This document shows, in pieces, positions 1 through 8,909 of a stretch of 64,000 nucleotides of DNA. Each line of letters starts with the position of its first letter. The stretch's first letter is position 1. The position numbers were made by a program, and so were the translations under genes. The notes under the pieces were generated by a model that saw only the letters and a program-made list of their open reading frames with translations, ran no database searches and had not been told where the DNA came from. Source of the stretch: CAWAVN01 sp963844315 (GTDB lineage Bacteria > Planctomycetota > Planctomycetia > Planctomycetales > Planctomycetaceae); contig CAWJOC010000022.1 in NCBI GenBank assembly GCA_963844315.1, positions 62,001 to 126,000 of the forward strand. Reading direction: 5' to 3'.

Positions 1-998
1 TTTGGTGCGGTGGCCGGATTTTAAGACGTTGGCGACGGCGGTTTCGATGGCGGCGGCTTCTTGTTCGAGGTTCAAGGAATGCCTAAGCAGCATCGCGGCG
101 GCTAAAATCGTGGCCAGCGGATTGGCGATGCCTTTTCCGGCGATGTCGGGGGCGGAACCGTGGATGGGTTCGTAAAGTCCTGGTCCGCTCTCGCCCAAGG
201 AAGCCGACGGAAGCAGGCCCAAGGAGCCGGGCAGCATCGAGGCTTCATCGGTGAGGATGTCCCCGAACATGTTGCCGGTCACGACCACGTCGAATGACTT
301 GGGCGCGAGATCAAGTGCATGGCCATCGCATCGACGAGGACGACTTCGTATTCGAGGTCGGGGAATTCTTCTTTCATCACACGCGCTGCCACGCTGCGCC
401 AAAGCCTTGAGACTTCCAGGACGTTGGCTTTATCGACCGACGTGACTTTGCCCCGGCGCTTTCTGGCGGCATGACCAGCCAGCCGCACGATGCGTTCGAT
501 TTCCGGGGTGGAATAGATCATCGTGCTCCAGGCTTCCTCGCCGCCGGGATGCGGACGACGCCCCGATTCGCCGAAGTAAATCCCGCCCGTCAGTTCGCGG
601 AAGAACAGAATGTCCACGCCCTCCACAATCTCCCGCTTTAGGGGCGACGCATCGACGAGTTCGGGAAAGGTGTTAATGGGCCGGAGATTCGCGAACAGGC
701 CCATTTCTTTGCGGATTTTCAATAGCCCGGCTTCGGGGCGGGTCTTGGCATTGGGATCATCCCACTTCGGCCCGCCGACCGCCGCCAGCAGTACCGCCTG
801 AGACGATTTGCACTCTGCCAGCGTGTGATCGGGGAGTGGTGTCCCGAAGTCATCGATCGCATTCCCGCCCATTGGACAGGATGTCATCTCGAACTTGTGC
901 CCAAACTTCCGGGCCACCGCTTCGAGCACCTTTTGAGCCTCGGCCAAGATCTCCGGCCCAATCCCATCCCCCGGCAATAACGTCAACTTCGCATCCAC
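1..998 (-). CDS. leuB: 3-isopropylmalate dehydrogenase LeuB (3' partial, frameshifted)
   Basis: NAD-dependent oxidative decarboxylation of 3-isopropylmalate in leucine biosynthesis, a cytoplasmic enzyme. The reading starts VDAKLTLLPGDGIGPEI, carries VGGPKWD and the TGGIYFGE segment, and after a shift continues with VTGNMFGDILTDEAS and EPIHGSAPDIAGKG, all typical of the family. About one C is missing in a C-run at 301-303: upstream the frame reads VDAMAMHLISRP and then runs into an early stop, while KSFDVVVTGNMFGD is only in the next frame. The 3' end is cut by the window edge. I prefer the GTG at 998; the ATG at 1109 would add 37 residues unlike the family. The break is probably a sequencing error rather than a pseudogene. 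Confidence 0.9.
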
Positions 999-1160
999 AA
1001 CTCGGCCTTTCGCAAAAGAAGAATCAAGACCGCGAGTGTAGCAGACGGGCGAGGAAATTCCAGGATCATTTAGACCGAGCCGCGACCGTGAGTGAGCGGT
1101 TCCCTTCACAATTCCTTTCCGCTTCCTAACGGTTGCGGCTCAGAGTCGAGAATCGTTTAT

Positions 1161-3857
1161 TCAATCTCGTTGCGACAGCCGAGCCAGCATTCTCGCGACC
1201 AATGCCGTCCAGCCGGTTTGGTGGCTGGCTCCGACGCCTCTGCCGTTGTCGCCGTGGAAGTATTCGTAGAACAGGATCAGATCTTCGCCGGGGTGGCCTT
1301 GGGCAAAGCGGGGGTCTCCGCCGTGGCAGGGGCGTTGGCCGTTTTCATCGGGCAGAAAGATCGAACACAACCGGCGGGCGAGTTCGCGGGCGGCATCTTT
1401 CAAGTTCATCCACTGGCCGGAGCCGGTGGGGACTTCGACTTTGAAATCATCGCCGTAGAAATGCCAGTAGCGTTCCAGGGCTTCGAGGATCAGGTAATTC
1501 ATCGGAAACCAAATCGGCCCGCGCCAGTTGGAGTTCCCACCGAAAAGGCCCGTGTCCGACTCGGCGGGACGGTAGGCGACATGAAATTCTTCGTAATGGG
1601 CCTTGAAGATGTAAGGATGGTGCTCGTGATACTTCGAGAGCGAACGAATGCCGTAGGGCGAGAGGAATTCGTTCTCATCGAACAAGTACTTGAAGACCCG
1701 TTCCAACCGCTGTTTGGAGGGAATGGCCAACAGGCGATGGCCGTGGCCGGTGTCCTTGGCTTCCTCATCCATTTTCATGCAGGTCACTTGGGCGGCCAGG
1801 TCAGGCCGATGGGTGAGAAACCATTCCATGCGTTTTTTGAAGTCCGGCAAACGCTCGATGACATCGTTTTCCAGAACTTCCGCCGCGAACAACGGAACCA
1901 GGCCCACCAGCGAGCGGGTCTTGAGCGGGACCGAACGCCCATCGGTCAAGAGCCGGTCGTAATAAAAGCCGTCTTCCTCGTCCCAAAGCCCGGATCCGCC
2001 CATGCTGTTCATCGCATCCGCGATGGCGATGTAATGCTCGAAGAACTTGGAGGCCACATCTTCATAGACCCGGTCCTCCGCCGCGAGTTCCAGGGCAATT
2101 GAAAGCATCGTGCCGCAGAAAAACGCCATCCACGCCGTGCCGTCGGCTTGCTCCAAATGCCCGCCGGTAGGCAGCGGTCGTGAGCGGTCGAACACGCCGA
2201 TGTTATCCAGCCCCAAAAACCCGCCCGCGAACAGGTTTCTGCCGTAGGGGTCTTTGCGATTGACCCACCAGGTGAAGTTGAGCATTAGCTTGTGAAAGAC
2301 CCGCTCCAAAAAGGCCCGATCGCGGTGGCCGCGGTCATCGGAGATTTTATAAACCCGCCAGCAGCCCCAGGCATGTACCGGCGGGTTCACGTCCGAAAAC
2401 GCGAACTCATACGCCGGGATCTGCCCGTTGGGGTGCATGTACCATTCGCGGAGAAACAAGACCAACTGTTTCTTGGCGAAGTCAGCGTCAATCTCGGCGA
2501 AGGGAACCATGTGAAACGCCAGGTCCCACGCGGCGTACCAGGGATATTCCCACTTGTCGGGCATCGAGATCACATCGCGGTTGAACAAGTGCGGCCAGTC
2601 GTGGTTTCGGCCGTAAGTGCGTTCAAAGGGCGGCGTGGGTTGAGTGGGGTCGCCGATGAGCCATTCCCTGACCGCGTAGTGATAGAACTGTTTGGTCCAG
2701 AGCAATCCCGCATAGGCTTGCCGGGCGATTTGCGCGTTTTGCTCGTTCTGGGCTTTGGGGTTTCTGGTCCGATAGAAGGCATCGGCTTCCCCGATCCGCG
2801 CGGCAAACGTTTGATCGAAACTCATCCCGAACGCTTCCGCGGGTTCGGCTAAGTTTTCATACAAGCGGAAGCGAAATTGCACCGATTCGCCCCGACCAAT
2901 CTGCGCTTGATACCAAGCCGCCGCCTTGGTTCCCGTGTTGGCAGGGTTCACCGCGTCCTTCGCGCCCTCAATGACCCGGCGGTGAAAGCTGTCCTTCACG
3001 AATTTGCTGCCGCTGGGCATGCCGAAGATGCGATCGAAGTGGGTTTCATTCTCGGTGAATAACCACACGGGCGGCGAAGCGGGATTGGCAGGATCGCTGG
3101 CGAACGTGAAGTTCCCCAAGGTTTCGTGGGACGCCTCGACCGATTTCTTTTCCGACAATTTCAAGCCGGGTTTCGTGGTGCATTCATCAAACCGGCAACC
3201 CCAAGACCAGATGTTCCGAAACCAAATTGTGGGCAGAATGTGGAGCGGCGCGGCGTCGGGTCCGTGATTCGTCACCGTGAGGCGGATCAAAATGTCGTTC
3301 GGCCCGGCCTTCGCATATTCGGCCAGCACATCGAAGTAGCGATTCTCCTTGAAGACTCCGGTATCGGCCAGTTCGTATTCCTGCTGGTGCAGTCCCCGCC
3401 GCCGGTTTTCCGCAACGAGTTCCGAATACGGATACGCTGATTGCGGATATTTATAGAGAGCCTTCATGTAGGAATGGGTGGGCGTGGAGTCGAGGTAGAA
3501 GTATTCCTCCTTCACGTCCTCGCCGTGGTTGCCTTCCGGTCCCGTGAGTCCGAACAGACGTTCTTTCAGGATGGGATCTTTCCCATTCCAAAATGCCCAG
3601 GCAAAGCACAACCTGCACTCGCGGTCGGTGATGCCTAAAAGCCCATCCTCGCCCCAACGGTAAGCCCGGCTGCGAGCGTGGTCGTGCGGGAAGGAATCCC
3701 AAACCGAGCCGTATTCCGAGTAATCCTCCCGCACGGTTCCCCATTGCCGTTCGGAAAGATAGGGTCCCCAGCGTTTCCAGTTGCCGGTGCGCTCCGCCGA
3801 CTGCCTGAGCCGCTCATCTTCCGCCGTCTGGCCAAAATTCGCGGGATGAGTCGTCAT
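1161..3857 (-). CDS. GH63-like glucosidase (MGH1-type glycoside hydrolase)
   Basis: Large (898 residues) soluble glycoside hydrolase resembling bacterial glucosidases of the GH63 / mannosyl-oligosaccharide glucosidase group. The N-terminal ~350 residues look like a beta-rich domain (GITDRECRLCFAWAFWNGKDP, LRLTVTNHGPD-type strands). The C-terminal half looks like an (alpha/alpha)6 barrel, with EQADGTAWMAFF near residue 590, NSNWRGPIWFPMNY near 790, and the family's C-terminal GASHQTGWTALVA. No signal peptide is visible, so a cytoplasmic role in alpha-glucoside or glycogen-like sugar breakdown is inferred. Substrate cannot be read from sequence. It stands alone: the neighbours are leuB downstream and a repeat-bearing gap upstream. 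The length matches the ~880-900 residues usual for bacterial members. Confidence 0.85.
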   Translation of the reverse strand: MTTHPANFGQTAEDERLRQSAERTGNWKRWGPYLSERQWGTVREDYSEYGSVWDSFPHDHARSRAYRWGEDGLLGITDRECRLCFAWAFWNGKDPILKERLFGLTGPEGNHGEDVKEEYFYLDSTPTHSYMKALYKYPQSAYPYSELVAENRRRGLHQQEYELADTGVFKENRYFDVLAEYAKAGPNDILIRLTVTNHGPDAAPLHILPTIWFRNIWSWGCRFDECTTKPGLKLSEKKSVEASHETLGNFTFASDPANPASPPVWLFTENETHFDRIFGMPSGSKFVKDSFHRRVIEGAKDAVNPANTGTKAAAWYQAQIGRGESVQFRFRLYENLAEPAEAFGMSFDQTFAARIGEADAFYRTRNPKAQNEQNAQIARQAYAGLLWTKQFYHYAVREWLIGDPTQPTPPFERTYGRNHDWPHLFNRDVISMPDKWEYPWYAAWDLAFHMVPFAEIDADFAKKQLVLFLREWYMHPNGQIPAYEFAFSDVNPPVHAWGCWRVYKISDDRGHRDRAFLERVFHKLMLNFTWWVNRKDPYGRNLFAGGFLGLDNIGVFDRSRPLPTGGHLEQADGTAWMAFFCGTMLSIALELAAEDRVYEDVASKFFEHYIAIADAMNSMGGSGLWDEEDGFYYDRLLTDGRSVPLKTRSLVGLVPLFAAEVLENDVIERLPDFKKRMEWFLTHRPDLAAQVTCMKMDEEAKDTGHGHRLLAIPSKQRLERVFKYLFDENEFLSPYGIRSLSKYHEHHPYIFKAHYEEFHVAYRPAESDTGLFGGNSNWRGPIWFPMNYLILEALERYWHFYGDDFKVEVPTGSGQWMNLKDAARELARRLCSIFLPDENGQRPCHGGDPRFAQGHPGEDLILFYEYFHGDNGRGVGASHQTGWTALVARMLARLSQRD

Positions 3858-3872
3858 GCGGGGGAACCTTTT

Positions 3873-4005
3873 TAGGCTGTAGGCCGTAGGTTATAGGCTG
3901 TAGGAAAACGATGAAGTAGCCAGCTTACACGGACTGTGAGCTAATGTGAATCAGAATGACGTACCTACGTCACATTTCTTCCTACAGCCCATAGCCTACC
4001 GCCTC
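3873..4005. repeat. Paired copies of a GGCTGTAGG-type repeat
   Basis: The gap between the GH63 gene and the next gene holds an element rich in the words GGCTGTAGG, GCCGTAGG and TATAGGCTGTAGGAA at 3873-3906. A reverse-complement copy (CTTCCTACAGCCCATAGCC) lies at 3978-4005. Together they form an inverted pair around about 70 bases of plain sequence. Single related copies occur at 41174-41208 and 59696-59731, so this is a dispersed intergenic family. Confidence 0.6.
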
Positions 4006-4205
4006 GCGAAGTCTACTGCTGTTTCGCCGACAACTTCCTTTCGCCAGCAAATTGGGGAAGATCTGGACGGAATGCCGGGGAGGTGGGGGGATTTTGAGAA
4101 AGATTTTGCGGTTTGCGGGAGTTCTCCCAAACCTGGCTGGGGATTCTGCCGATGATGGAAAGACACGACCGTCTCCCGATTCTTCCGGTGCGCGGAAAGG
4201 CCCTC

Positions 4206-4439
4206 ATGAGCGACTCCGATTCCAAACGCACTCCGCATTTCCTCCTCACGACCGAGGGCGAATTGCATGGTGAGGATACGGAGGAAAATCGCGAGATCGT
4301 CCGCCGGATTCACGCCTGCGTGAATGCCTGCGATGGCATTTCCACGGAAGAACTGGAAAAAGGCATCATCACCGACATGCGCCGCGTGTTGGCTCAGGTC
4401 GTGCCGGTCTTGGAACGCCAGAATCGCAAATCGGCTTAG
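4206..4439 (+). CDS. Small conserved protein, VNACDGISTEELE type
   Basis: A 77-residue protein. The ATG at 4206 is preceded by a GGAAAGG ribosome-binding site; the open frame extends further upstream, but those residues look non-coding. The core reads ENREIVRRIHACVNACDGISTEELEKG. That pattern (two basic residues, CVNAC, then G-I/S-T-E-E-L-E) recurs in short proteins of unknown function in phages and in many bacterial genomes. No signal peptide, membrane segment or catalytic motif is visible. It is flanked by repeats and stands alone. I cannot assign a function; a phage-derived origin is a guess based on where I have seen the motif. Confidence 0.6.
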   Translation: MSDSDSKRTPHFLLTTEGELHGEDTEENREIVRRIHACVNACDGISTEELEKGIITDMRRVLAQVVPVLERQNRKSA

Positions 4440-4830
4440 GGTTGGTTTTCGGTTCTCGGTATTCGGTTTTCCAATCGGGCTCGCTTTTCTCGCACTTCGG
4501 GAAGCGGGTATTCGGCGATGGGGATTCCCAGAGATGCCACTTCTTGCAAGCGCCTAAAGCCGCGGGTGATGCGTTCTTCTTCCGCTCGAACGTAATCCTC
4601 ATCCATTTGACGCTTGTCGAATGGCCCTTCGACCCAGACCGGTTCGAAATTCTCATCCACGATAAATTGCGCCTGCGTCGGATTGCAGCGGAGATGCCGT
4701 TCCGGCGCGGTGAGGATGCCCGCCCGTCCACCTCGCCGATGATGTAGCGCAAATAGAGGTCGCTGTCGGTGATGTGCTCGACTTCCTCACCGCAGACCTC
4801 GCACAAATATCCCTGCTCGCATCGCGCCAT
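4436..4830 (-). CDS. Small cysteine-bearing conserved protein (frameshifted)
   Basis: Hypothetical protein of about 130 residues, reconstructed across a frameshift. It begins MARCEQGYLCEVCGEEVEHI, with three cysteines in CEQGYLCEVC spacing that suggest a small metal site. It continues SDLYLRYIIGEVDG. After a shift near 4710-4720 the other frame gives LTAPERHLRCNPTQAQFIV, then DENFEPVWVEGPFDKRQMD and a basic C-terminus with IPIAEYPLPEVREKR. Neither half is complete alone, and both look like real protein sequence. I recall similar proteins annotated only as hypothetical in planctomycetes. Function unknown. Confidence 0.6.
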
Positions 4831-4916
4831 GATAAAAACTCACGGAAAACTCACGGGTCTCGCTAAACAATCTCTGCCTGATTCTCTAGGATAGATCGTT
4901 TGGCGGAAAATGACCA

Positions 4917-6023
4917 ATGACCAAATCCCTTTTGACCAATGGGAAAAACCTGAAAACCCCTGACCTCTGGCCTCCGACCCCTGAAATGTACCCCACTCAC
5001 GACATTAACATTCGCGGCACCGTGCCTTTGACCGCGCCCCGGCAATTGAAGCTCGAACAACCGGCAGGCGATGCCTGTTACGAACTGGTCACCAGAGCCA
5101 GGGAGGAAGTGAAGCAGATTCTCGCCGGGGATGACGGCCGCTTGATGATCGTCGTCGGGCCTTGCTCCATTCACAATCGGGAGTCGGCCCTGGAATACGC
5201 CCGAAGGCTCAAAACCGTTGCCGATCAAGTCAAGGACCAATTGCTGCTCATCATGCGGGTGTATTTCGAGAAGCCTCGAACCACGGTGGGCTGGAAGGGG
5301 CTGATTAACGATCCGCATTTGAACGACACGTTCGACATCGCCACCGGCCTTAAGATAGCGCGCGGCATTTTGATCGAGGTCGCCGAGTTGGGGCTTCCCG
5401 CCGCCACGGAGATGCTGGAGCCGATTACGCCCCAATACATCGCGGACCTCATCACCTTGGCGTCCATCGGGGCGAGGACGACCGAATCGCCCACGCACCG
5501 GCAAATGGCGAGCGGCCTTTCGATGCCGGTGGGTTATAAAAACGGAACCGACGGCGATTTGGACGTGGCCATCAACGCCATGCAAGCCGCCCGCAGCCCG
5601 CACAGTTTTTTGGGAATCGATGCTGAGGGCAAAACCTGCATGGTGCAAACCAAGGGCAATCCCTGGGGGCATTTGATTCTGCGCGGCGGACGGTCGGGAC
5701 CGAACTACGATCCCGCATCCCTCAAGGATGCCTCCAACCGCTTGACCAAAGCGGGACTCTCGCCTCGGTTTCTTGTCGATTGCAGCCATGCCAATTCCAA
5801 CAAGGATTACACCAGGCAATCGGTGGCCTGGAATGATGTCCTGGCCCAACGTCAGGCCGGTAATCAGGCCGTGATCGGGATGATGCTCGAAAGCAACCTC
5901 AAGCCCGGCAGCCAACAACTCACGTCGGATCCCCACGCACTGGACTACGGCGTATCCATCACCGATGGGTGCATTGGTTGGGAAGAGACCGAATCGCTGA
6001 TTCGCTCCGCCATGAAAAACTAA
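4917..6023 (+). CDS. aroF: 3-deoxy-7-phosphoheptulonate synthase (class I DAHP synthase)
   Basis: First step of the shikimate pathway: condensation of phosphoenolpyruvate and erythrose 4-phosphate in the cytoplasm. Family motifs are clear: VVGPCSIHN near residue 80, MRVYFEKPRTTVGWKG near 115, GARTTESPTHRQMASGLSMPVGYKNGTDG near 185-215, ILRGG, and DCSHANSNKDY. These hold the metal and PEP ligands of the E. coli AroF/G/H type. At 368 residues it is slightly longer than AroG (350). The ATG at 4986 (MYPTHDINIRG) is an equally good start and would give 345 residues. Whether it is the Tyr-, Phe- or Trp-sensitive isoform cannot be told, so the symbol is generic. Confidence 0.93.
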   Translation: MTKSLLTNGKNLKTPDLWPPTPEMYPTHDINIRGTVPLTAPRQLKLEQPAGDACYELVTRAREEVKQILAGDDGRLMIVVGPCSIHNRESALEYARRLKTVADQVKDQLLLIMRVYFEKPRTTVGWKGLINDPHLNDTFDIATGLKIARGILIEVAELGLPAATEMLEPITPQYIADLITLASIGARTTESPTHRQMASGLSMPVGYKNGTDGDLDVAINAMQAARSPHSFLGIDAEGKTCMVQTKGNPWGHLILRGGRSGPNYDPASLKDASNRLTKAGLSPRFLVDCSHANSNKDYTRQSVAWNDVLAQRQAGNQAVIGMMLESNLKPGSQQLTSDPHALDYGVSITDGCIGWEETESLIRSAMKN

Positions 6024-6106
6024 GGCAATAAGACAATTGGCGACGGGTTGGATGAGAGAGATCCCAATGCCTGTTTGGTGAAAGTAAGACTGCTGCGGCC
6101 CACCCG

Positions 6107-7729
6107 TCAAGGAGAGGACTCCGCCCGACGAATGGCTTCGAATAAGCCCGGCCAAGTGTACTCTCGGGCTTCCGCGTGAATGGGCAATCCCGCTTCCAAA
6201 GCAGCGGCGGTCGTGACGGGGCTGATGGCGGCGATCTTGGTTTTGCCGCCGAGATGCGCGGACGCCTTCGGGCCAATCAATGGTTTCAGATGGCGGGCAA
6301 TGGACGGGCTGCTGAGAGCGATCCAATCCACGTCCCCCGCTTCCAAAAGCTCCCGCGTTTCCGCCGGGACTTCGCGGGCATCCTGGTTTTGGTAAACCAC
6401 AAGTTTTTCCACCATAGCCCCGGCAGCTGCGAGTTCCGTGGGCAGCACATCCCTCCCCCGGTTGGCTCCCGCCCATAACACCCGTTGACCTTTGACCAAG
6501 GGTTTGAGCGCCTCCGCCAAGGCTTCCGCCCGGAACGATTCGGGAAGCACGTCCGCCCGCAGAGAAAACCGCTCCAAGGTCTCCGACGTGGCAGGACCGA
6601 TCGCCGCCAGCTTCAAATGCCCCAAGGCACGGGCATCCTGGCCCAAAGTCCAAAGGCGATTGAGGAACTGCTCCACCCCATTGGCCGAGGTGAAAACGAG
6701 CCAATCAAATTCGCCCAACCGCGACAGGGTCTGATCCACAAGCGACCAATCGTCGGGCGGCAGAATTTCAAGCGTCGGGAGGAGCACCGGCTGTGCGCCG
6801 AGGTCCAAAGCCTGCTCAACGGCATCATCGGCTTGATGGATGGGCCGGGTGATCGCGATGAGCTTTCCGAACAAGGGCCGATGCTCGAACCAGGAGATTT
6901 TCTCCCGCTGCAAAACGCAATCCCCCACGATAATCAGCGAGGGAGCGTGCAGCCCCGCGTCCTTGACCGCTTGGGGAAGTTGTTCCAAAGGCGCTGTAAT
7001 GGTTTTTTGCCTGGGCGTTGTCGCCCTGCTGATGACGCAGGCTGGAGTCTCACTGGGTTTTCCCGCCGCGAGCAGAGATTCCACAATCGCAGGCAAGCGG
7101 TGCAGTCCCATGTAGAACACCAATGTCCCCGCAAAACCGGCGAGGTTCTGATAGTCGACGGTGCTGCCGGGTTTTTTGGGATCTTCGTGCCCCGTGATAA
7201 ACGCCACCGCCGAGGCATGCTCCCGGTGCGTCAGCGAGATTCCGGCATATTCCCCCGCCGCAATCGCCGCCGTGATGCCGGGCACGACTTCAAAGGGAAT
7301 CCCAGCTTCGGCCAGCGCCGCGGCTTCCTCGCTGCCCCGGCCAAAGATAAACGGATCGCCGCCTTTGAGCCGGACCACGGTTTTCCCAGCGCGGGCATCG
7401 GCAATCAGCCGGGCGTTGATTTCTTCCTGTTTCAGCACCCTGCCGCTTTCATCCATCGTGCGGCAAGTTCGCTCCACGGTCGCCCCGGTGTGCCGAAGCA
7501 AGAGCGGATTCACCAGCCCATCGTAAAGCACCACGTCGGCTTTCGCGAGACACTCTCGCCCCTTGAGCGATAACAGCCCCGGATCGCCCGGCCCCGCTCC
7601 GACGAGATACACGATTCCAATATTCGGCGAGCGGGGGGCGTCAGCCCCCTGATTGCTCTGATGTTTGTGACCATTTTCCGGGTTGATAAAATCAGGGGGC
7701 TGACGCCCCCCGCTCGCCTTTCCATTCAT
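6107..7729 (-). CDS. cobA-hemD: Fused uroporphyrinogen-III C-methyltransferase / uroporphyrinogen-III synthase
   Basis: Bifunctional tetrapyrrole enzyme. Residues ~38-280 are a SUMT domain (YLVGAGPGDPGLLSLKG, VRLKGGDPFIFGRG, EVVPGITAA, SLTHREHASAVAFITGHE) that methylates uroporphyrinogen III towards sirohaem or cobalamin. Residues ~290-540 are a HemD domain (LIAITRPIHQADD, WLVFTSANGVEQF, LAAIGPATSETLE) that closes hydroxymethylbilane to uroporphyrinogen III. The ATG at 7729 overlaps the TGA of the upstream gene as ATGA, suggesting coupled translation. Its first ~35 codons, however, are a dispersed palindrome read through in frame (GGRQPPD ... GADAPRS). A GTG at 7612 (VYLVGAGPGDP) would skip it but has no evident ribosome site. 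Confidence 0.9.
   Translation of the reverse strand: MNGKASGGRQPPDFINPENGHKHQSNQGADAPRSPNIGIVYLVGAGPGDPGLLSLKGRECLAKADVVLYDGLVNPLLLRHTGATVERTCRTMDESGRVLKQEEINARLIADARAGKTVVRLKGGDPFIFGRGSEEAAALAEAGIPFEVVPGITAAIAAGEYAGISLTHREHASAVAFITGHEDPKKPGSTVDYQNLAGFAGTLVFYMGLHRLPAIVESLLAAGKPSETPACVISRATTPRQKTITAPLEQLPQAVKDAGLHAPSLIIVGDCVLQREKISWFEHRPLFGKLIAITRPIHQADDAVEQALDLGAQPVLLPTLEILPPDDWSLVDQTLSRLGEFDWLVFTSANGVEQFLNRLWTLGQDARALGHLKLAAIGPATSETLERFSLRADVLPESFRAEALAEALKPLVKGQRVLWAGANRGRDVLPTELAAAGAMVEKLVVYQNQDAREVPAETRELLEAGDVDWIALSSPSIARHLKPLIGPKASAHLGGKTKIAAISPVTTAAALEAGLPIHAEAREYTWPGLFEAIRRAESSP
7626..7718. repeat. GC-rich palindromic element inside the start of cobA-hemD
   Basis: Near-perfect inverted repeat. 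The left arm at 7626-7654 contains GGGGGGCGTCAGCCCCCTGA and the right arm at 7690-7718 contains its reverse complement, with a ~35-base AT-richer loop. Each arm also contains a shorter internal near-palindrome (GGGGGCTGACGCCCCC), as in mobile or REP-like elements. It lies in frame in the N-terminal codons of cobA-hemD and immediately after the upstream gene's stop. Confidence 0.85.
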
Positions 7730-8760
7730 TTCCAGTACACTTTCGTGACGTACCAGATGGCGAGGGGCGGGATGAACAGGGTCAGACAGAACGGCAGGAA
7801 CGGAATGATGCGGGAGAGTTTGAAGGCTTCGGGGATCAGGAATTGATCCACGGCCACCGAGCCGATAACCGACCAGAGCATGACGATGTAGCCCACCTGC
7901 TTGCGTTCGCGCTGTTCGCCTTCGGAAAGGTCAGACATCTTTTTGCCGGCGGAGGCGGCCTTCTCACTTTTGGATTTGCCGCCTTTGGGTTTTTTGCCGC
8001 CGGGGGTGGCAATGGGGTCGGCCACGTCTTCCCTTGTGCCGGGGGGATAATAATGGGCAATGCCCTGATTGACGGCTTTGGGCGTGGCCATCACGACCCG
8101 CATCGGCACGCCCACGCGAAGCTGCATTTCTTCTTCCAGATCGGGCGTGGGTTCGTAGGCGCAGGCGACGAGCAGCACCTCATCATCAACGAACAATGGC
8201 AGGATCGCGTTTCGCTTCACGGTGCTGCGGGGGATCTTATCCAAGACCGTATCATCGGGAACCATCTGGCCCAGATCGACATACGGCCGGCCCAATTCCT
8301 GGGCATAAGCTTCGGTCGCGGTTTCCCAATCGGTGAGCTTGAGTTGCACCACGGCATCGCGCAGGGAAAGCCCGCGGGCCTCGGCGAAGTCGTTGGCTTC
8401 CTTGGCCTGGTCCTTGGTCAGAATTCCCCGCTCGATGAGAACCCTGGCCATCGGTTTTTTCTTGCCGTCGGCCTGAGCGGACTCCTCGAACACCCGGCCC
8501 AAGCCCTCATCGTAGTCGTGCTTGCGTTCGGGGTCCGTTAGGCAGAGCATGGCCCGCGCCAGCTCATTGAGCAAATCTTGCGATTCCTTTTGATACTGGC
8601 CGCTGGCGAACTTGCGGACGTGCTCGTTGAGCTTTTTGTAGTTCTTCTGGATCTTCGCCGAATCATCCTCAAACTGCTTCAATCGCAAAAGTTGATAATG
8701 ATCCGGCGGACGCTGATCTTCCGGAATGCCCAACCAATCTTTGTAGACATCCAAAGGCAA
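7726..8760 (-). CDS. J-like / GspE N-terminal domain membrane protein
   Basis: A 344-residue protein of a type I associate with planctomycetes. Residues 1-90 resemble a DnaJ-like helical segment: PLDVYKDWLGIPEDQRPPDHYQLLRL, then a region ending DPERKHDYDEGLG, but with no HPD tripeptide. Residues ~100-235 resemble the type II secretion ATPase N-terminal domain (LIERGILTKDQAKEANDFA, LGRPYVDLGQMVPDDTVLDKIPRS, PLFVDDEVLLVACAYEPTPDL). A lysine/glycine-rich linker follows (GGKKPKGGKSKSEK), then two hydrophobic helices (~290-340). The DnaK-like gene lies just upstream on the same strand, 150 bases away, so a chaperone-related membrane role is inferred. Function is not established. Confidence 0.7.
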   Translation of the reverse strand: MPLDVYKDWLGIPEDQRPPDHYQLLRLKQFEDDSAKIQKNYKKLNEHVRKFASGQYQKESQDLLNELARAMLCLTDPERKHDYDEGLGRVFEESAQADGKKKPMARVLIERGILTKDQAKEANDFAEARGLSLRDAVVQLKLTDWETATEAYAQELGRPYVDLGQMVPDDTVLDKIPRSTVKRNAILPLFVDDEVLLVACAYEPTPDLEEEMQLRVGVPMRVVMATPKAVNQGIAHYYPPGTREDVADPIATPGGKKPKGGKSKSEKAASAGKKMSDLSEGEQRERKQVGYIVMLWSVIGSVAVDQFLIPEAFKLSRIIPFLPFCLTLFIPPLAIWYVTKVYWK

Positions 8761-8909
8761 GGGAAAGCCTCCAATGTATGAAATCCCTTTTGGCCAAACC
8801 CCTTTTGACCAACGGGAAAGAGCGGCAGATGGAATGCCGTCAAATCAGTTCATCCGGCTTTCACTGAAAACTGAAAACCGAAAACGAGAAACCAACTGAC
8901 AACGGACAA

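Noticed and set aside
1092..2102. Plus-strand frame of 336 codons over the GH63 gene
   Set aside because: Antisense shadow: the opposite strand has an 898-residue protein with clear family motifs, and this frame has none.
4863..6704. Minus-strand frame of 613 codons across the DAHP synthase gene
   Set aside because: Antisense shadow of aroF and part of cobA-hemD with unnatural composition (rich in G, R, H).
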